Assembly: GCF_022811845.1 (NCBI RefSeq)
Contig: NZ_CP064266.1
Coordinates: 2,170,001 to 2,234,000, forward strand
Origin: Bacillus pseudomycoides
GTDB taxonomy: Bacteria; Bacillota; Bacilli; Bacillales; Bacillaceae_G
Length of the DNA stretch: 64,000 bases
Reading direction: 5' to 3'
Shown here: positions 1 through 7,452 of the stretch, one piece after another
Numbering within the stretch: the first letter of the stretch is position 1
Layout of the letters: each line of letters opens with the position of its first letter
Program-made: the position numbers and the translations under genes
Notes under the pieces: model-generated
The model's database searches: none
Told to the model about the DNA's origin: nothing
The model's input: only the letters and a program-made list of their open reading frames with translations

Positions 1-689
1 TGGAAGAATATAATAAACATCGTCATTTTGAATTTTTTGTGTTTCCATATTCAGATGATGTCCAAGTGAAAATTACAGATGAAACGACAGGAAAAGGGAT
101 GGATTTAAAGTGGCATAAGTTCAAGACAGAACTACTTGAAAATATAGCTGTTTCATTATTGTCTAAAGGATGCAAAATAATGCCATCTATAAGTAAAGGG
201 GTTAGTAGGCTGTCCGCCAAGGCGGTACCGAATGCGCAAACAACGGGTCCGAGCTATCAAATATTTGCTACATCTCGTAATGTTCGTTTTTATGAAATGG
301 AGTATAGTATACCTGCTCAATATATGAAAAAAGTAGTACAAGAGATTCATAATCTTATACAAGAAAAGAGGTTTCAAGTACATTTTCCTATTGAATGCCG
401 CTATGTACGAGGAGACGATATATGGATAAGTCCTGCATATGAAAGAGATTCAGCTTATATTGCTGTGCATATGTATAAAGGTATGAAATATGCTGCGTAC
501 TTTACAGCGATGGAACATATTTTTCAAAAGTATGAAGGACGTCCGCATTGGGGGAAAATGCATACAATGGGATATGAACAATTACAACTCGTTTATCCTA
601 AGTTAAACTCTTTCTTGGAAGTTAGAAGAGAGATAGATTCAATGGGGATGTTTTTAAATCCGTATTTGTCAAAAATGTTTTCTATTTAA
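1..689 (+). CDS. FAD-linked aldonolactone oxidase family, C-terminal part (5' end outside window)
   Basis: The reading frame is open from base 3, so this is the last 228 residues of a gene that starts before the window. The C-terminal segment carries the signature of the D-arabinono-1,4-lactone/L-gulonolactone oxidase (ALO) domain: HFPIECRYV, a PHWGKMHT block and a final VRREIDSMGMFLNPYL stretch. In that family the HWGKMH block lies at the flavin site and the enzyme oxidises a sugar lactone or alditol with FAD. The N-terminal FAD-binding domain is not visible, so substrate cannot be judged. A GTG near base 39 would give a shorter ORF, but homology upstream of it (EFF before VFPYSDD) shows it is internal. 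It converges on the VanZ/RDD gene and shares a terminator with it. Confidence 0.8.
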   Translation, partial: EEYNKHRHFEFFVFPYSDDVQVKITDETTGKGMDLKWHKFKTELLENIAVSLLSKGCKIMPSISKGVSRLSAKAVPNAQTTGPSYQIFATSRNVRFYEMEYSIPAQYMKKVVQEIHNLIQEKRFQVHFPIECRYVRGDDIWISPAYERDSAYIAVHMYKGMKYAAYFTAMEHIFQKYEGRPHWGKMHTMGYEQLQLVYPKLNSFLEVRREIDSMGMFLNPYLSKMFSI

Positions 690-690
690 G

Positions 691-722
691 AAAAAAGCTG
701 ACAATTATTTGTCAGCTTTTTT
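691..722. terminator. Bidirectional rho-independent terminator
   Basis: AGCTGAC and GTCAGCT arms are flanked by A6 on the left and T6 on the right, so it can stop transcription from both converging genes. The stop codon of the minus-strand gene lies in its loop. Confidence 0.85.
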
Positions 723-1856
723 GAGTGTAATTGCATTTCTTGTATGGCTTATATGCTCATAAAATAATAATTTATCGCGACTAAATACATGTAATAGGAC
801 ATGTATAATGAAGAAACCATTAATTGAGAACATAAACAGTAATATAATGAGCATAGTTAATGGATTAGTCTGATTCAATATGGAACTACTAGAGAGAATG
901 TAGTTTATTCCACCTAAAACAAAATAGAACAGGCCGTAACGAATAAATAATTCTTTAATGGTAATTCGCTCATTTTTACCTTTTATGTGAATACGAAGCA
1001 ACGCTTTACCAATTGTTTTTCCGTTCGTCAAATACGGAATGACGATGAAATAAATAAAGACCGCACATAGGGTGAAAATAAGTTCATATAGATTGGTATA
1101 AGACTGGATACTAGAAATGAAAATAGAATTCTCTTTATTTTTTATAACTGGCACAACAATAGATAAGAAAATCCAATCAATTTGCAGTGCGATAAGACGA
1201 CGAATAAATCCAACTGGTTTCGTAGCTAAATCGACATGTGCATCTAATTCATTTGATTTAGGAAGGAAGTACGTGAATATCGGTGCGATGAAATAACCAA
1301 TTGCTCCCCCAAGTGTATTTAAAAATAAATCATCGACATCAAATAAACGATATGCGCAATTGTATATACCGTATAATCCAGTCACTTGTGTTATCTCAAA
1401 AAATAGTGAGAGACAAAGTGAAACGAAGATTGTTTGTAAAAAACCAAGGCGGAAATAGTAACGTAAATATATGCCGACTGGAATCGTTAATAGTGCATTG
1501 AATGCGACTTGTAAAAAAGCAGATTCTTTTAATAAGTAGAAATAGGTAGCTGGTTTGGCTAATACTGCTGCTGTATGGTTGTTGATTTCTTGAATGAAAT
1601 AAAACGGTACAAGTTGAACGTGCTGTGTATTAGCTGGCTGCAGGCTACATGTATCATAAGTTTGTGGCAGCGGTAAGATAACAAGAAAATAAGCGTTTAG
1701 CAAGTAAAGAAGCAAAGAGTATAAAATAAATGAACGCCATTTATTTAAATAGCCATATTTTCTGTAATTAAATATTAAAAATGGAATCAATAGAATCATT
1801 GCTAAAAAGGGGAATAGAATAAATGCTGTTTTAATTGGAAATAAATAAGCTGTCAA
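705..1856 (-). CDS. VanZ-like / RDD two-domain membrane protein
   Basis: 383 residues. The first half (about residues 10-195) holds five hydrophobic segments with the VanZ pattern, including a DVDDLFLNTLGGAIGY block; the VanZ family is linked to teicoplanin resistance but its biochemical role is unsettled. The second half (about 215-370) is an RDD domain: RRLIALQIDW near its start and the GKTIGKALLRI motif. Fusion of VanZ and RDD domains is seen in Bacillus proteins of unknown function. It is monocistronic on the minus strand; the last codons and stop are encoded inside the bidirectional terminator. I assign the domains confidently but no specific function. Confidence 0.8.
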   Translation of the reverse strand: MTAYLFPIKTAFILFPFLAMILLIPFLIFNYRKYGYLNKWRSFILYSLLLYLLNAYFLVILPLPQTYDTCSLQPANTQHVQLVPFYFIQEINNHTAAVLAKPATYFYLLKESAFLQVAFNALLTIPVGIYLRYYFRLGFLQTIFVSLCLSLFFEITQVTGLYGIYNCAYRLFDVDDLFLNTLGGAIGYFIAPIFTYFLPKSNELDAHVDLATKPVGFIRRLIALQIDWIFLSIVVPVIKNKENSIFISSIQSYTNLYELIFTLCAVFIYFIVIPYLTNGKTIGKALLRIHIKGKNERITIKELFIRYGLFYFVLGGINYILSSSSILNQTNPLTMLIILLFMFSINGFFIIHVLLHVFSRDKLLFYEHISHTRNAITLKKADK

Positions 1857-1970
1857 AATGTGGCTCCTTTCAAAAAAAATCGGACTCCATTATAGCTTTA
1901 ATAAAATGTAAAATCAAATTTTATTTTTTAGAGGCCGAGTTGTTTCGATAGGAAAGAGGGATGAAGAGGA

Positions 1971-2001
1971 GCCTTACTGCAAATTTGCAGAAGGCTTTTT
2001 T
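1971..2001 (+). terminator. Orphan terminator-like hairpin reading on the plus strand
   Basis: A GCCTT-CTGCAAATTTGCAG-AAGGC stem with one bulged A is followed by T6 on the plus strand. No plus-strand gene lies upstream, and the minus-strand genes on either side would need the U-tract on the other side. The stop codon of the ABM gene sits in the T run. Confidence 0.55.
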
Positions 2002-2302
2002 AGTGCGGATATTTAACATGCGTAGCATTGGATTTTGATGAGAGAATATAGCTCTGGAATTGTTGCTTCCATGGCATAGTTGTAGTTTCTTGTTTTTGAG
2101 AAATCCACTCATGATAATCTTGTTGTGTTTTCCATAATATACGAATCATATACTCGTTACCATGTTCAGTACGCTTCATACAAGAGAATTCTAGATTAAT
2201 AAACCCGTATGTACCAGAGTTTGGATAGTATTCTTGTAAAGAACGAATAATATTTTCTTCATAACCGAATTTAATATGAATAAGTTTTGTAACAATAAAC
2301 AT
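2000..2302 (-). CDS. Antibiotic biosynthesis monooxygenase (ABM) fold protein
   Basis: 100 residues, about the length of single ABM ferredoxin-like domains. The start MFIVTKLIHIKFGYEENIIR and the central RTEHGNEYMIRILWKTQQDYHEWISQ block fit the family, which includes quinone monooxygenases and the IsdG/HmoA haem-degrading enzymes. Asn, Trp and His of the IsdG catalytic triad cannot be aligned with certainty here, so haem degradation is only one option. An AAGGGG ribosome-binding site sits 7 bases before the ATG. It stands alone, with no Fur-like box that I can see. Confidence 0.6.
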   Translation of the reverse strand: MFIVTKLIHIKFGYEENIIRSLQEYYPNSGTYGFINLEFSCMKRTEHGNEYMIRILWKTQQDYHEWISQKQETTTMPWKQQFQSYILSSKSNATHVKYPH

Positions 2303-2523
2303 GATTGCACCCCTTTTGTATTTGTAGTAGTAAATTAGATTGAATATCCTGTTTCAGTCATGACATGTGCAATCCTCTTATTATGCTTACGAGGTTATGG
2401 AGATATCTTTAACATAAATCCATCCTGCTCGTAATTTATTTTTATAATGTATGATATATTTAATATTATACTATTCCGAAAATTAGGAGTAAATAAAAGG
2501 AAGACGACAAATTTTTTATAAAA

Positions 2524-2556
2524 AAAGAGCGTCCTATTTAGTAGGACAACTCTTTC
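2524..2556 (-). terminator. Rho-independent terminator (minus strand)
   Basis: GTCCTA/TAGGAC arms extended by AAAGAG/CTCTTT; reading on the minus strand it ends in a T7 run. It lies at the 3' end of the weak small ORF 2538-2723 and is the main argument that something is transcribed there. Confidence 0.6.
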
Positions 2557-2723
2557 AGCTTTATAGGAAAATAGTAGTGAATACACCCAAGATTACACAA
2601 TAGAAAGAGAAATATTTTAAATTCCCTTTCGCCATAATGTTCATAAACCATTTCAATGAAATGTATGTCACGATAAATGTAAGAGAAAATGATATTTATC
2701 GGATTGACTGTCCATAAAATCAT
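2538..2723 (-). CDS. Possible small membrane-associated protein (weak)
   Basis: 61 residues with one hydrophobic stretch (FKIFLFLLCNLGCIHYY). I do not recognise it. For: its stop lies in a minus-strand terminator. Against: no convincing ribosome-binding site before the ATG, and the ATG abuts a dispersed repeat that begins just upstream, so the 5' end may have been altered by that repeat. Confidence 0.3.
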   Translation of the reverse strand: MILWTVNPINIIFSYIYRDIHFIEMVYEHYGEREFKIFLFLLCNLGCIHYYFPIKLKELSY

Positions 2724-2724
2724 G

Positions 2725-2791
2725 ATTAGTGAGGCTAGTAATCAGTGGAAGGTGAAGAAAAAAACGACTCGTTCAAGTTTCACTTTATATA
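2725..2791 (-). repeat. Dispersed short repeat, copy 1
   Basis: Read on the minus strand it starts TATAAAGTGAAACTTGA and ends near CCACTGATTACTAGCC then a CTCACTAAT block. The same head and CACCAAT-type tail recur at about 9.4, 32.7, 52.6 and 60.9 kb. It resembles the bcr class of short non-coding repeats reported from B. cereus-group genomes; the specific bcr type is not assigned. Confidence 0.6.
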
Positions 2792-3018
2792 ATTAGTGGA
2801 AGGATGTCATATACTGTAGGCAGGCTAGTTTTGTATCAGTAATGTTTCTACAGGATTTGACAATATTTTTAATGTCGTGTAATCTGTTGTTTCTAATATA
2901 CGAATCTATTTTTTGTAAGATTTGTATGAAAGTAAGTTGTTAAAAGTTAAGAGTTCATTACATTTTATGGTTTGTTTTCATTTTTTTGTCATGAAAAATA
3001 AAGTGTATTTAATGAGTT

Positions 3019-3035
3019 TGTAAACAAACTGTAAA
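3019..3035 (+). promoter_or_regulatory. WalR (YycF) binding site
   Basis: TGTAAA-CAAAC-TGTAAA: two perfect hexamers of the WalR consensus TGTWAH separated by 5 bases. It lies 38 bp before the start codon of the 3D-domain wall protein, and B. subtilis yocH, a protein with the same catalytic domain, is a classical WalRK target. Confidence 0.75.
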
Positions 3036-3073
3036 ATAAATCATGTATAACTGTATGAGAAGGGAGTCGGATT

Positions 3074-4333
3074 ATGAACTATTTTAAGCGAATCAGTAGT
3101 CTAGTATTAGCAGGAATTATTGGTCTTTCTAGTACAGTCGCTGTAAAAGCTGAGTCAAACGACGAGAAACTGAACAACATGCAACAGCAATTGCAGCAGA
3201 ATAACAATGATATTCAGCAAAAGGAACAAGAGAAGCAAGCTGTTAATAAAGAAATACAAGATATTGAAAGTGAACTACATAATTTAAATAATACAATTGC
3301 AAAAAACAAAGAGGAACAAGCTGCTATTCAAGGTAAAATCGATGAAACACATAAGCAAATTGAACAGAAAAAGAAAGAGATTATCGTTTTAGAAGATAAA
3401 GTACTTGCTCGTAAAGACATTATGAAAAAACGTATGGTTTCTGTTCAAAATAGCTCAAATACAAATTTAGTAGTCGAAGTTGTAGTAGAATCAAAGAACT
3501 TTGCTGATTTCTTACAACGTATGAATGCAGTATCCACAATTTTAGATGCAGATAAAGAAATTTTACGTCTTCAAGAGCAAGATCTTCGTCAAATTGAAGA
3601 AGATAAAAAAGTAATTGATGAAAAAGAGGCATCTTTAGAAGTAGATAAACAAAAGTTAGCAAAAGCACAAGCAGATTTACAAGAAAACTTGAAAAAGCGT
3701 CAAGAAAACTTACAAGCTGTGCAAGCAAAATATAATCAAATTGCAAGTCAAATTAATTTAGCTGAACAAGAAAAAGCAAAAGTTGAATCAAGTATGAAAG
3801 AAGTACAAGAAACAATTGCTCGTGAGCAAGAAGCTGCAAGATTAGCAGCAGAAGCTCAAGCAAAAGCAGAAGCAGAAGCAAAAGCTGCAAGGGAAGCTGA
3901 AGAAAAAGCCAGAGCAGATGTGGAAGCAGAAAGAGCACAAGCTAAGAAAGTGGAGTCAACACCAGCACCAAAGCAAGCTGGAAATACGACACAGGCATCG
4001 CCAGAGCCAGCACCGGCTAAAGGTGGTCGTGAAATTTATGTAGAAGCAACTGCTTATACAGCTGATCCAGGTGAGAATGGTTATAAACCAGGTGAAATTG
4101 TAAAATCTGCAAGTGGTCATAACTTAACAGCAAACCCAGGAATGAAATTAATTGCTGTAGATCCAAGAGTTATTCCACTAGGATCCACTGTATATGTTGA
4201 AGGCTATGGAAAGGCAATTGCAGGCGATACTGGTGGCGATATTAAAGGTCATAGAATCGATGTATTAATGCCAGATAAAGCTTCATCGAGTGCTTGGGGA
4301 CGAAGAACGGTTAAAGTTACAATTTTAAATTAA
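3074..4333 (+). CDS. Secreted coiled-coil / 3D-domain cell-wall protein (YocH-like)
   Basis: 419 residues. A signal peptide (about 1-26, ending VKA) is followed by a long charged coiled coil (about 30-290) resembling the PcsB N-terminal domain, an Ala/Glu/Lys-rich part, a Pro-rich linker and a C-terminal 3D domain (about 325-419). The three Asp residues that name the domain are seen at about D363 (AVDPR), D385 (AGDTGG) and D396 (RIDV). The 3D fold is that of lytic transglycosylase-type murein enzymes such as MltA and YocH, so a peptidoglycan-cleaving role is inferred. The perfect WalR box upstream supports regulation by the wall-stress kinase WalK. GAAGGGAG precedes the ATG. Confidence 0.85.
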   Translation: MNYFKRISSLVLAGIIGLSSTVAVKAESNDEKLNNMQQQLQQNNNDIQQKEQEKQAVNKEIQDIESELHNLNNTIAKNKEEQAAIQGKIDETHKQIEQKKKEIIVLEDKVLARKDIMKKRMVSVQNSSNTNLVVEVVVESKNFADFLQRMNAVSTILDADKEILRLQEQDLRQIEEDKKVIDEKEASLEVDKQKLAKAQADLQENLKKRQENLQAVQAKYNQIASQINLAEQEKAKVESSMKEVQETIAREQEAARLAAEAQAKAEAEAKAAREAEEKARADVEAERAQAKKVESTPAPKQAGNTTQASPEPAPAKGGREIYVEATAYTADPGENGYKPGEIVKSASGHNLTANPGMKLIAVDPRVIPLGSTVYVEGYGKAIAGDTGGDIKGHRIDVLMPDKASSSAWGRRTVKVTILN

Positions 4334-4337
4334 AATC

Positions 4338-4374
4338 AAATCCAACTTTACATCAGGTAAAGTTGGATTTTTTT
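4338..4374 (+). terminator. Rho-independent terminator after the 3D protein gene
   Basis: AATCCAACTTTAC / GTAAAGTTGGATT stem with a 5-base loop and a T7 tail. Confidence 0.85.
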
Positions 4375-4393
4375 AAAAAATAAATGTTAAGTT

Positions 4394-4408
4394 AAGTTTA
4401 CATTTTGT
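4394..4408. promoter_or_regulatory. Palindromic operator candidate before the XRE regulator
   Basis: TTTACA-TTT-TGTAAA is a perfect 6-bp dyad located about 38 bp before the regulator start. It could be the regulator's own operator; an alternative is chance in AT-rich DNA. Confidence 0.35.
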
Positions 4409-4445
4409 AAAGCATAGCATACAATAATGGTAAGAGGTGGTAAAA

Positions 4446-4664
4446 TTGTCCATTTGTAATAGAGTAAAGGAGCTGAGAGCCCGCTTTAACTTCACGCAAA
4501 GTGTATTAGCTGAAAAAGTTGGCGTAACACGGCAAACGATTGCAGCAATTGAAAAGGGCGATTACGTTCCATCGTTGTTATTAGCACTAACGATTTGTGA
4601 TGTGTTTGATTTAAAGATGGAGGATGTATTTGTTTTAAATAAGGAGGGGGAAGAGGATGAATAG
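4446..4664 (+). CDS. Small XRE-family HTH regulator
   Basis: 72 residues, essentially one Cro/CI-type helix-turn-helix: RVKELRARFNFTQSVLAEKVGVTRQTIAAIEKG. I chose TTG at 4446 because AAGAGGTGG lies just before it; the GTG at 4437 would overlap that site. It overlaps the next gene by 8 bp, so the two are translationally coupled. Proteins of the YgzD/YozG type usually sit beside a membrane protein, as here. A paralogous pair lies at 18.3-18.9 kb and also uses a TTG start. Confidence 0.8.
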   Translation: MSICNRVKELRARFNFTQSVLAEKVGVTRQTIAAIEKGDYVPSLLLALTICDVFDLKMEDVFVLNKEGEEDE

Positions 4665-5130
4665 GATTGTTTATTCTTACATGGTGAGTCTACTGTACAT
4701 TGGATTGGCTAGTTGGGCATTTGTTGAACTTTATTATTTTGAGGTGGAATTTGCCAACATTATTCAAACAGAGAAAGTACCATTTGAAGTATCTATGAGT
4801 ATAACACCGTTTTTATTGTTATTGATTGTGGCTATTGTATCAACTATTTTTTATAAAGTGCAAAAGAAAAAATATAAGAAATTATCCTTTTGGATGTTTC
4901 CACTTTTATTTCCACAAGATGATGAGCGCGAAGAAGTCATTACAGCAAAAGCATGCCGTACAACTTTTATGACACTTTGGTATGTTATACCGATTGCAGC
5001 TGGATTACTTGTTATATCTCCGAGTGTAACCTCATATATTCCTGCGTACCCATTATATATTGTATTTTTAATCTTGTTTATACAAATGACTATATTTCAC
5101 ATTTCGCTATATCGTAATAAAATTGCTTAA
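4657..5130 (+). CDS. Membrane protein coupled to XRE regulator
   Basis: 157 residues with four predicted membrane segments (about 8-27, 50-68, 108-127, 132-150) and a charged cytoplasmic loop (KVQKKKYKK, then PQDDEREE). It resembles the DUF2178-type partners of small XRE regulators, but I cannot name the family with certainty. Its ATG lies in the last codons of the regulator gene behind a GGAGGGGG site. Function unknown; the arrangement suggests a two-component-like module in which the membrane protein modulates the regulator, which is inference. Confidence 0.7.
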   Translation: MNRIVYSYMVSLLYIGLASWAFVELYYFEVEFANIIQTEKVPFEVSMSITPFLLLLIVAIVSTIFYKVQKKKYKKLSFWMFPLLFPQDDEREEVITAKACRTTFMTLWYVIPIAAGLLVISPSVTSYIPAYPLYIVFLILFIQMTIFHISLYRNKIA

Positions 5131-5157
5131 AGACGTGCCACGTGCACGTCTTTTTTT
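5131..5157 (+). terminator. Rho-independent terminator
   Basis: AGACGTG / CACGTCT stem followed by T7, just after the membrane protein stop codon. Confidence 0.8.
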
Positions 5158-5264
5158 ATAATAGACATCCTATTTTTTACAAAAAATTAATGTATGTCGA
5201 AGTGAAGGTTTACAAACGTTTTTTATGATGGAAATTGGACGTATTGAATAAAAGGAGTGAGGAA

Positions 5265-6701
5265 ATGAAAAAAGCGTTGTTATATGGTGGGATGATTGCA
5301 AGTGTATTATGGACAGGAAACGTTGTAAATGCAGAAACATTAGAAAAGGATACGCAGCAGGTTGTAAATAAAATAGAGACGTTGCCACAGGGGAGTATAT
5401 CTAACCCTGCATACCGCGGGAAAGTGGAACAGATGGTGACAGACTTTATAGGTAAAAAACATAAGGATACAAAAATTAATCGAGTTGCCTCATTCCAAAT
5501 GCCAAATGGAAGGGCTGAGATTACAGCATCAACACCTGACGGGAATACACTTGTTGTGACGGAAGCAGATTTAGGACAAATTCAGATTTTATCAATTGCA
5601 GATTTAGAAAATATAAAAGTGTTAGGGAATGTAAGCTTTAAAGAAATGCATACAGAAGCAGAAGTAACGAGTGTAACGGTTACACCAGACGGAAAGTACG
5701 CATTAGCTGCTTTTCGTACAGGGGATAATTTCTATCATGCAAATAAAGGACAAGTGGCGGTTGTAGAATTGGCATCGCAGCAAGTTGTAAAAACGTATGA
5801 AGTAGGTGTAGGGCCGGATTCGGTAGCGTTAACAGCAGATGGGAGAACGCTGATTATTTGTAATGAAGATGAAGAAAATGATCCAAATGATGATAATGAA
5901 GTGGATATGAAAAAAACAAAACGACCAGGAAGTATTTCGTTGATTACATTTCCTAACGGTGATGTCATGCGCGGTGAACATGTGGAGCTTCCAATCGGTA
6001 TGAGTAACATTAGTAATGGAGCAATTTATAAGCATGATCCGCAGCCAGAGTATGTAGCGATTAGCCCAAAAGGAGATAAAGCGGCTGTTACATTGCAAGA
6101 AAATAACGCGGTAGCAATCGTAAATATTGCAGAAAAACGAATTGAAAATATATTTGGTCTTGGCACGACAACACATAAAGCAGATTTAAAAAAGGATGGC
6201 ACCATATCTTTTCAAGATGAGATAACGGCACGCTTAGAACCAGATGGTGTGACGTGGGACCCGTCTGGGCGATTTCTCATTACTGCCAACGAAGGAGATC
6301 TTAGTAAAAATGAATTGAAGGATGGTGTGAAGTCAGGGGGAAGAAATATTACTGTATGGAGTCAGGCCGGCTCGCTTGTGTACGATAGTATGAATCTGAT
6401 TGATGAAAAAGCAGCAGTTGCTGGTTTATACCCTGATAACAGAAGTGAAAACCGAGGAAGTGAAGTAGAAAATGTGGCAACTGGTACGATAAAAGGAAAT
6501 CCTATTTTAGCAGTGGCTGCTGAAAGGGCAAATGCTGTATTATTTTTTGATATAACAATTCCGATGTTCCCGGTTTATATTGGACTTGCCTCATCAGCTG
6601 GGGGAGCACCGGAAGGGATTCATAAAGTAAACAGTCGAGATGTATTTGTGAGCGCGGATGAAGCAGGTGGAATGTTAAGTTTTTACCGTATCAGTAAATA
6701 A
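5265..6701 (+). CDS. Secreted beta-propeller protein (choice-of-anchor I-like)
   Basis: 478 residues from ATG 5265, which follows AAAGGAG at the right distance; an upstream TTG would place the site inside the gene. Signal peptide about 1-24 (VNA|ET). Repeated blade motifs such as TPDGNTLVVTEADLG, TPDGKYALAAFR and DPSGRFLITANEGD mark a YVTN/choice-of-anchor I-type propeller. Such proteins are exported; some relatives are fused to phosphatases or surface anchors, but no LPXTG, S-layer or catalytic domain is present here. No biochemical role is claimed. It is followed by sortase A but lacks a sorting signal, so the two are probably unrelated. Confidence 0.7.
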   Translation: MKKALLYGGMIASVLWTGNVVNAETLEKDTQQVVNKIETLPQGSISNPAYRGKVEQMVTDFIGKKHKDTKINRVASFQMPNGRAEITASTPDGNTLVVTEADLGQIQILSIADLENIKVLGNVSFKEMHTEAEVTSVTVTPDGKYALAAFRTGDNFYHANKGQVAVVELASQQVVKTYEVGVGPDSVALTADGRTLIICNEDEENDPNDDNEVDMKKTKRPGSISLITFPNGDVMRGEHVELPIGMSNISNGAIYKHDPQPEYVAISPKGDKAAVTLQENNAVAIVNIAEKRIENIFGLGTTTHKADLKKDGTISFQDEITARLEPDGVTWDPSGRFLITANEGDLSKNELKDGVKSGGRNITVWSQAGSLVYDSMNLIDEKAAVAGLYPDNRSENRGSEVENVATGTIKGNPILAVAAERANAVLFFDITIPMFPVYIGLASSAGGAPEGIHKVNSRDVFVSADEAGGMLSFYRISK

Positions 6702-6796
6702 ATTTCTTTTCCTTTTCGTCTCACACTTGTACATATAGTCATCTTACTTTATCATCTTATATAGAAGTAAGATTTTGTAAAGGGAAGGAATTATGT

Positions 6797-7429
6797 ATGA
6801 ATAAGAAGAGAATATATAGTATACTAGCAGTTCTTTTATTTGTTGTAGGTGGCATTTTAATTGGTAAGCCATTTTATGACGGATATATGGCAGAGAAGAA
6901 GCAAACAGAAAATGTACAAGCTGTTCAGAAGATGGAATATCAAAAACAGGATACAAAATTTGTAGATGCATCTAAAATTGACCAACCTGATTTATCAGAG
7001 GTAGCGAATGCATCATTAGATGAAACACAAGTAATTGGTCGTATTGAGATTCCAAGTATTTCATTAAAATTACCTATTTTAAATGCTTCTACTGAGAAAA
7101 ATTTATTATCAGGAGCAGCAACTGTAAAAGAGAAGCAAGAGATGGGAAAAGAAAATTATGCATTGGCAGGACATAACATGTCGAAAAAAGGTGTTTTGTT
7201 TAGCGATGTATCTTCGTTAAAAAAGAATGATAAAATCTATTTATATGATAATGAAAATGAGTATGAGTACGTTGTTACGAATGTGTCAGAAGTAACACCT
7301 GATAAATGGGAAGTAGTAGAAGATCACGGGAAAACAGAAGTTACACTTATTACATGTGTGTCCGTATCTGATAACTCGAAGCGTTTTGTTGTTACTGGGG
7401 ATTTTGTAAAAGCGAAGAAAAAAAGCTGA
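6797..7429 (+). CDS. srtA: Sortase A
   Basis: 210 residues. One N-terminal membrane anchor (about 6-24) and a sortase domain. The catalytic residues are visible: H126 in AGHNM, C187 in TLITC and R196 in SDNSKRF, the same numbers as B. anthracis SrtA. Sortase A cleaves the LPXTG-type sorting signal of surface proteins between Thr and Gly and joins them to the peptidoglycan cross-bridge outside the membrane. The N-terminal extension between anchor and domain is also close to the B. anthracis enzyme. It stands alone, ending at a terminator shared with the peptide transporter gene. Confidence 0.92.
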   Translation: MNKKRIYSILAVLLFVVGGILIGKPFYDGYMAEKKQTENVQAVQKMEYQKQDTKFVDASKIDQPDLSEVANASLDETQVIGRIEIPSISLKLPILNASTEKNLLSGAATVKEKQEMGKENYALAGHNMSKKGVLFSDVSSLKKNDKIYLYDNENEYEYVVTNVSEVTPDKWEVVEDHGKTEVTLITCVSVSDNSKRFVVTGDFVKAKKKS

Positions 7430-7452
7430 GGGAGTAATCCCTCAGCTTTTTT
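7421..7452. terminator. Bidirectional terminator between srtA and the peptide transporter
   Basis: AGCTGAGGGA / TCCCTCAGCT stem with A-run on the left and T6 on the right. Confidence 0.85.

Noticed and set aside
6797..7429. Sortase and preceding propeller gene as a sorting cassette
   Set aside because: The propeller protein has no LPXTG-type signal and a 95-bp gap with its own start region separates them.
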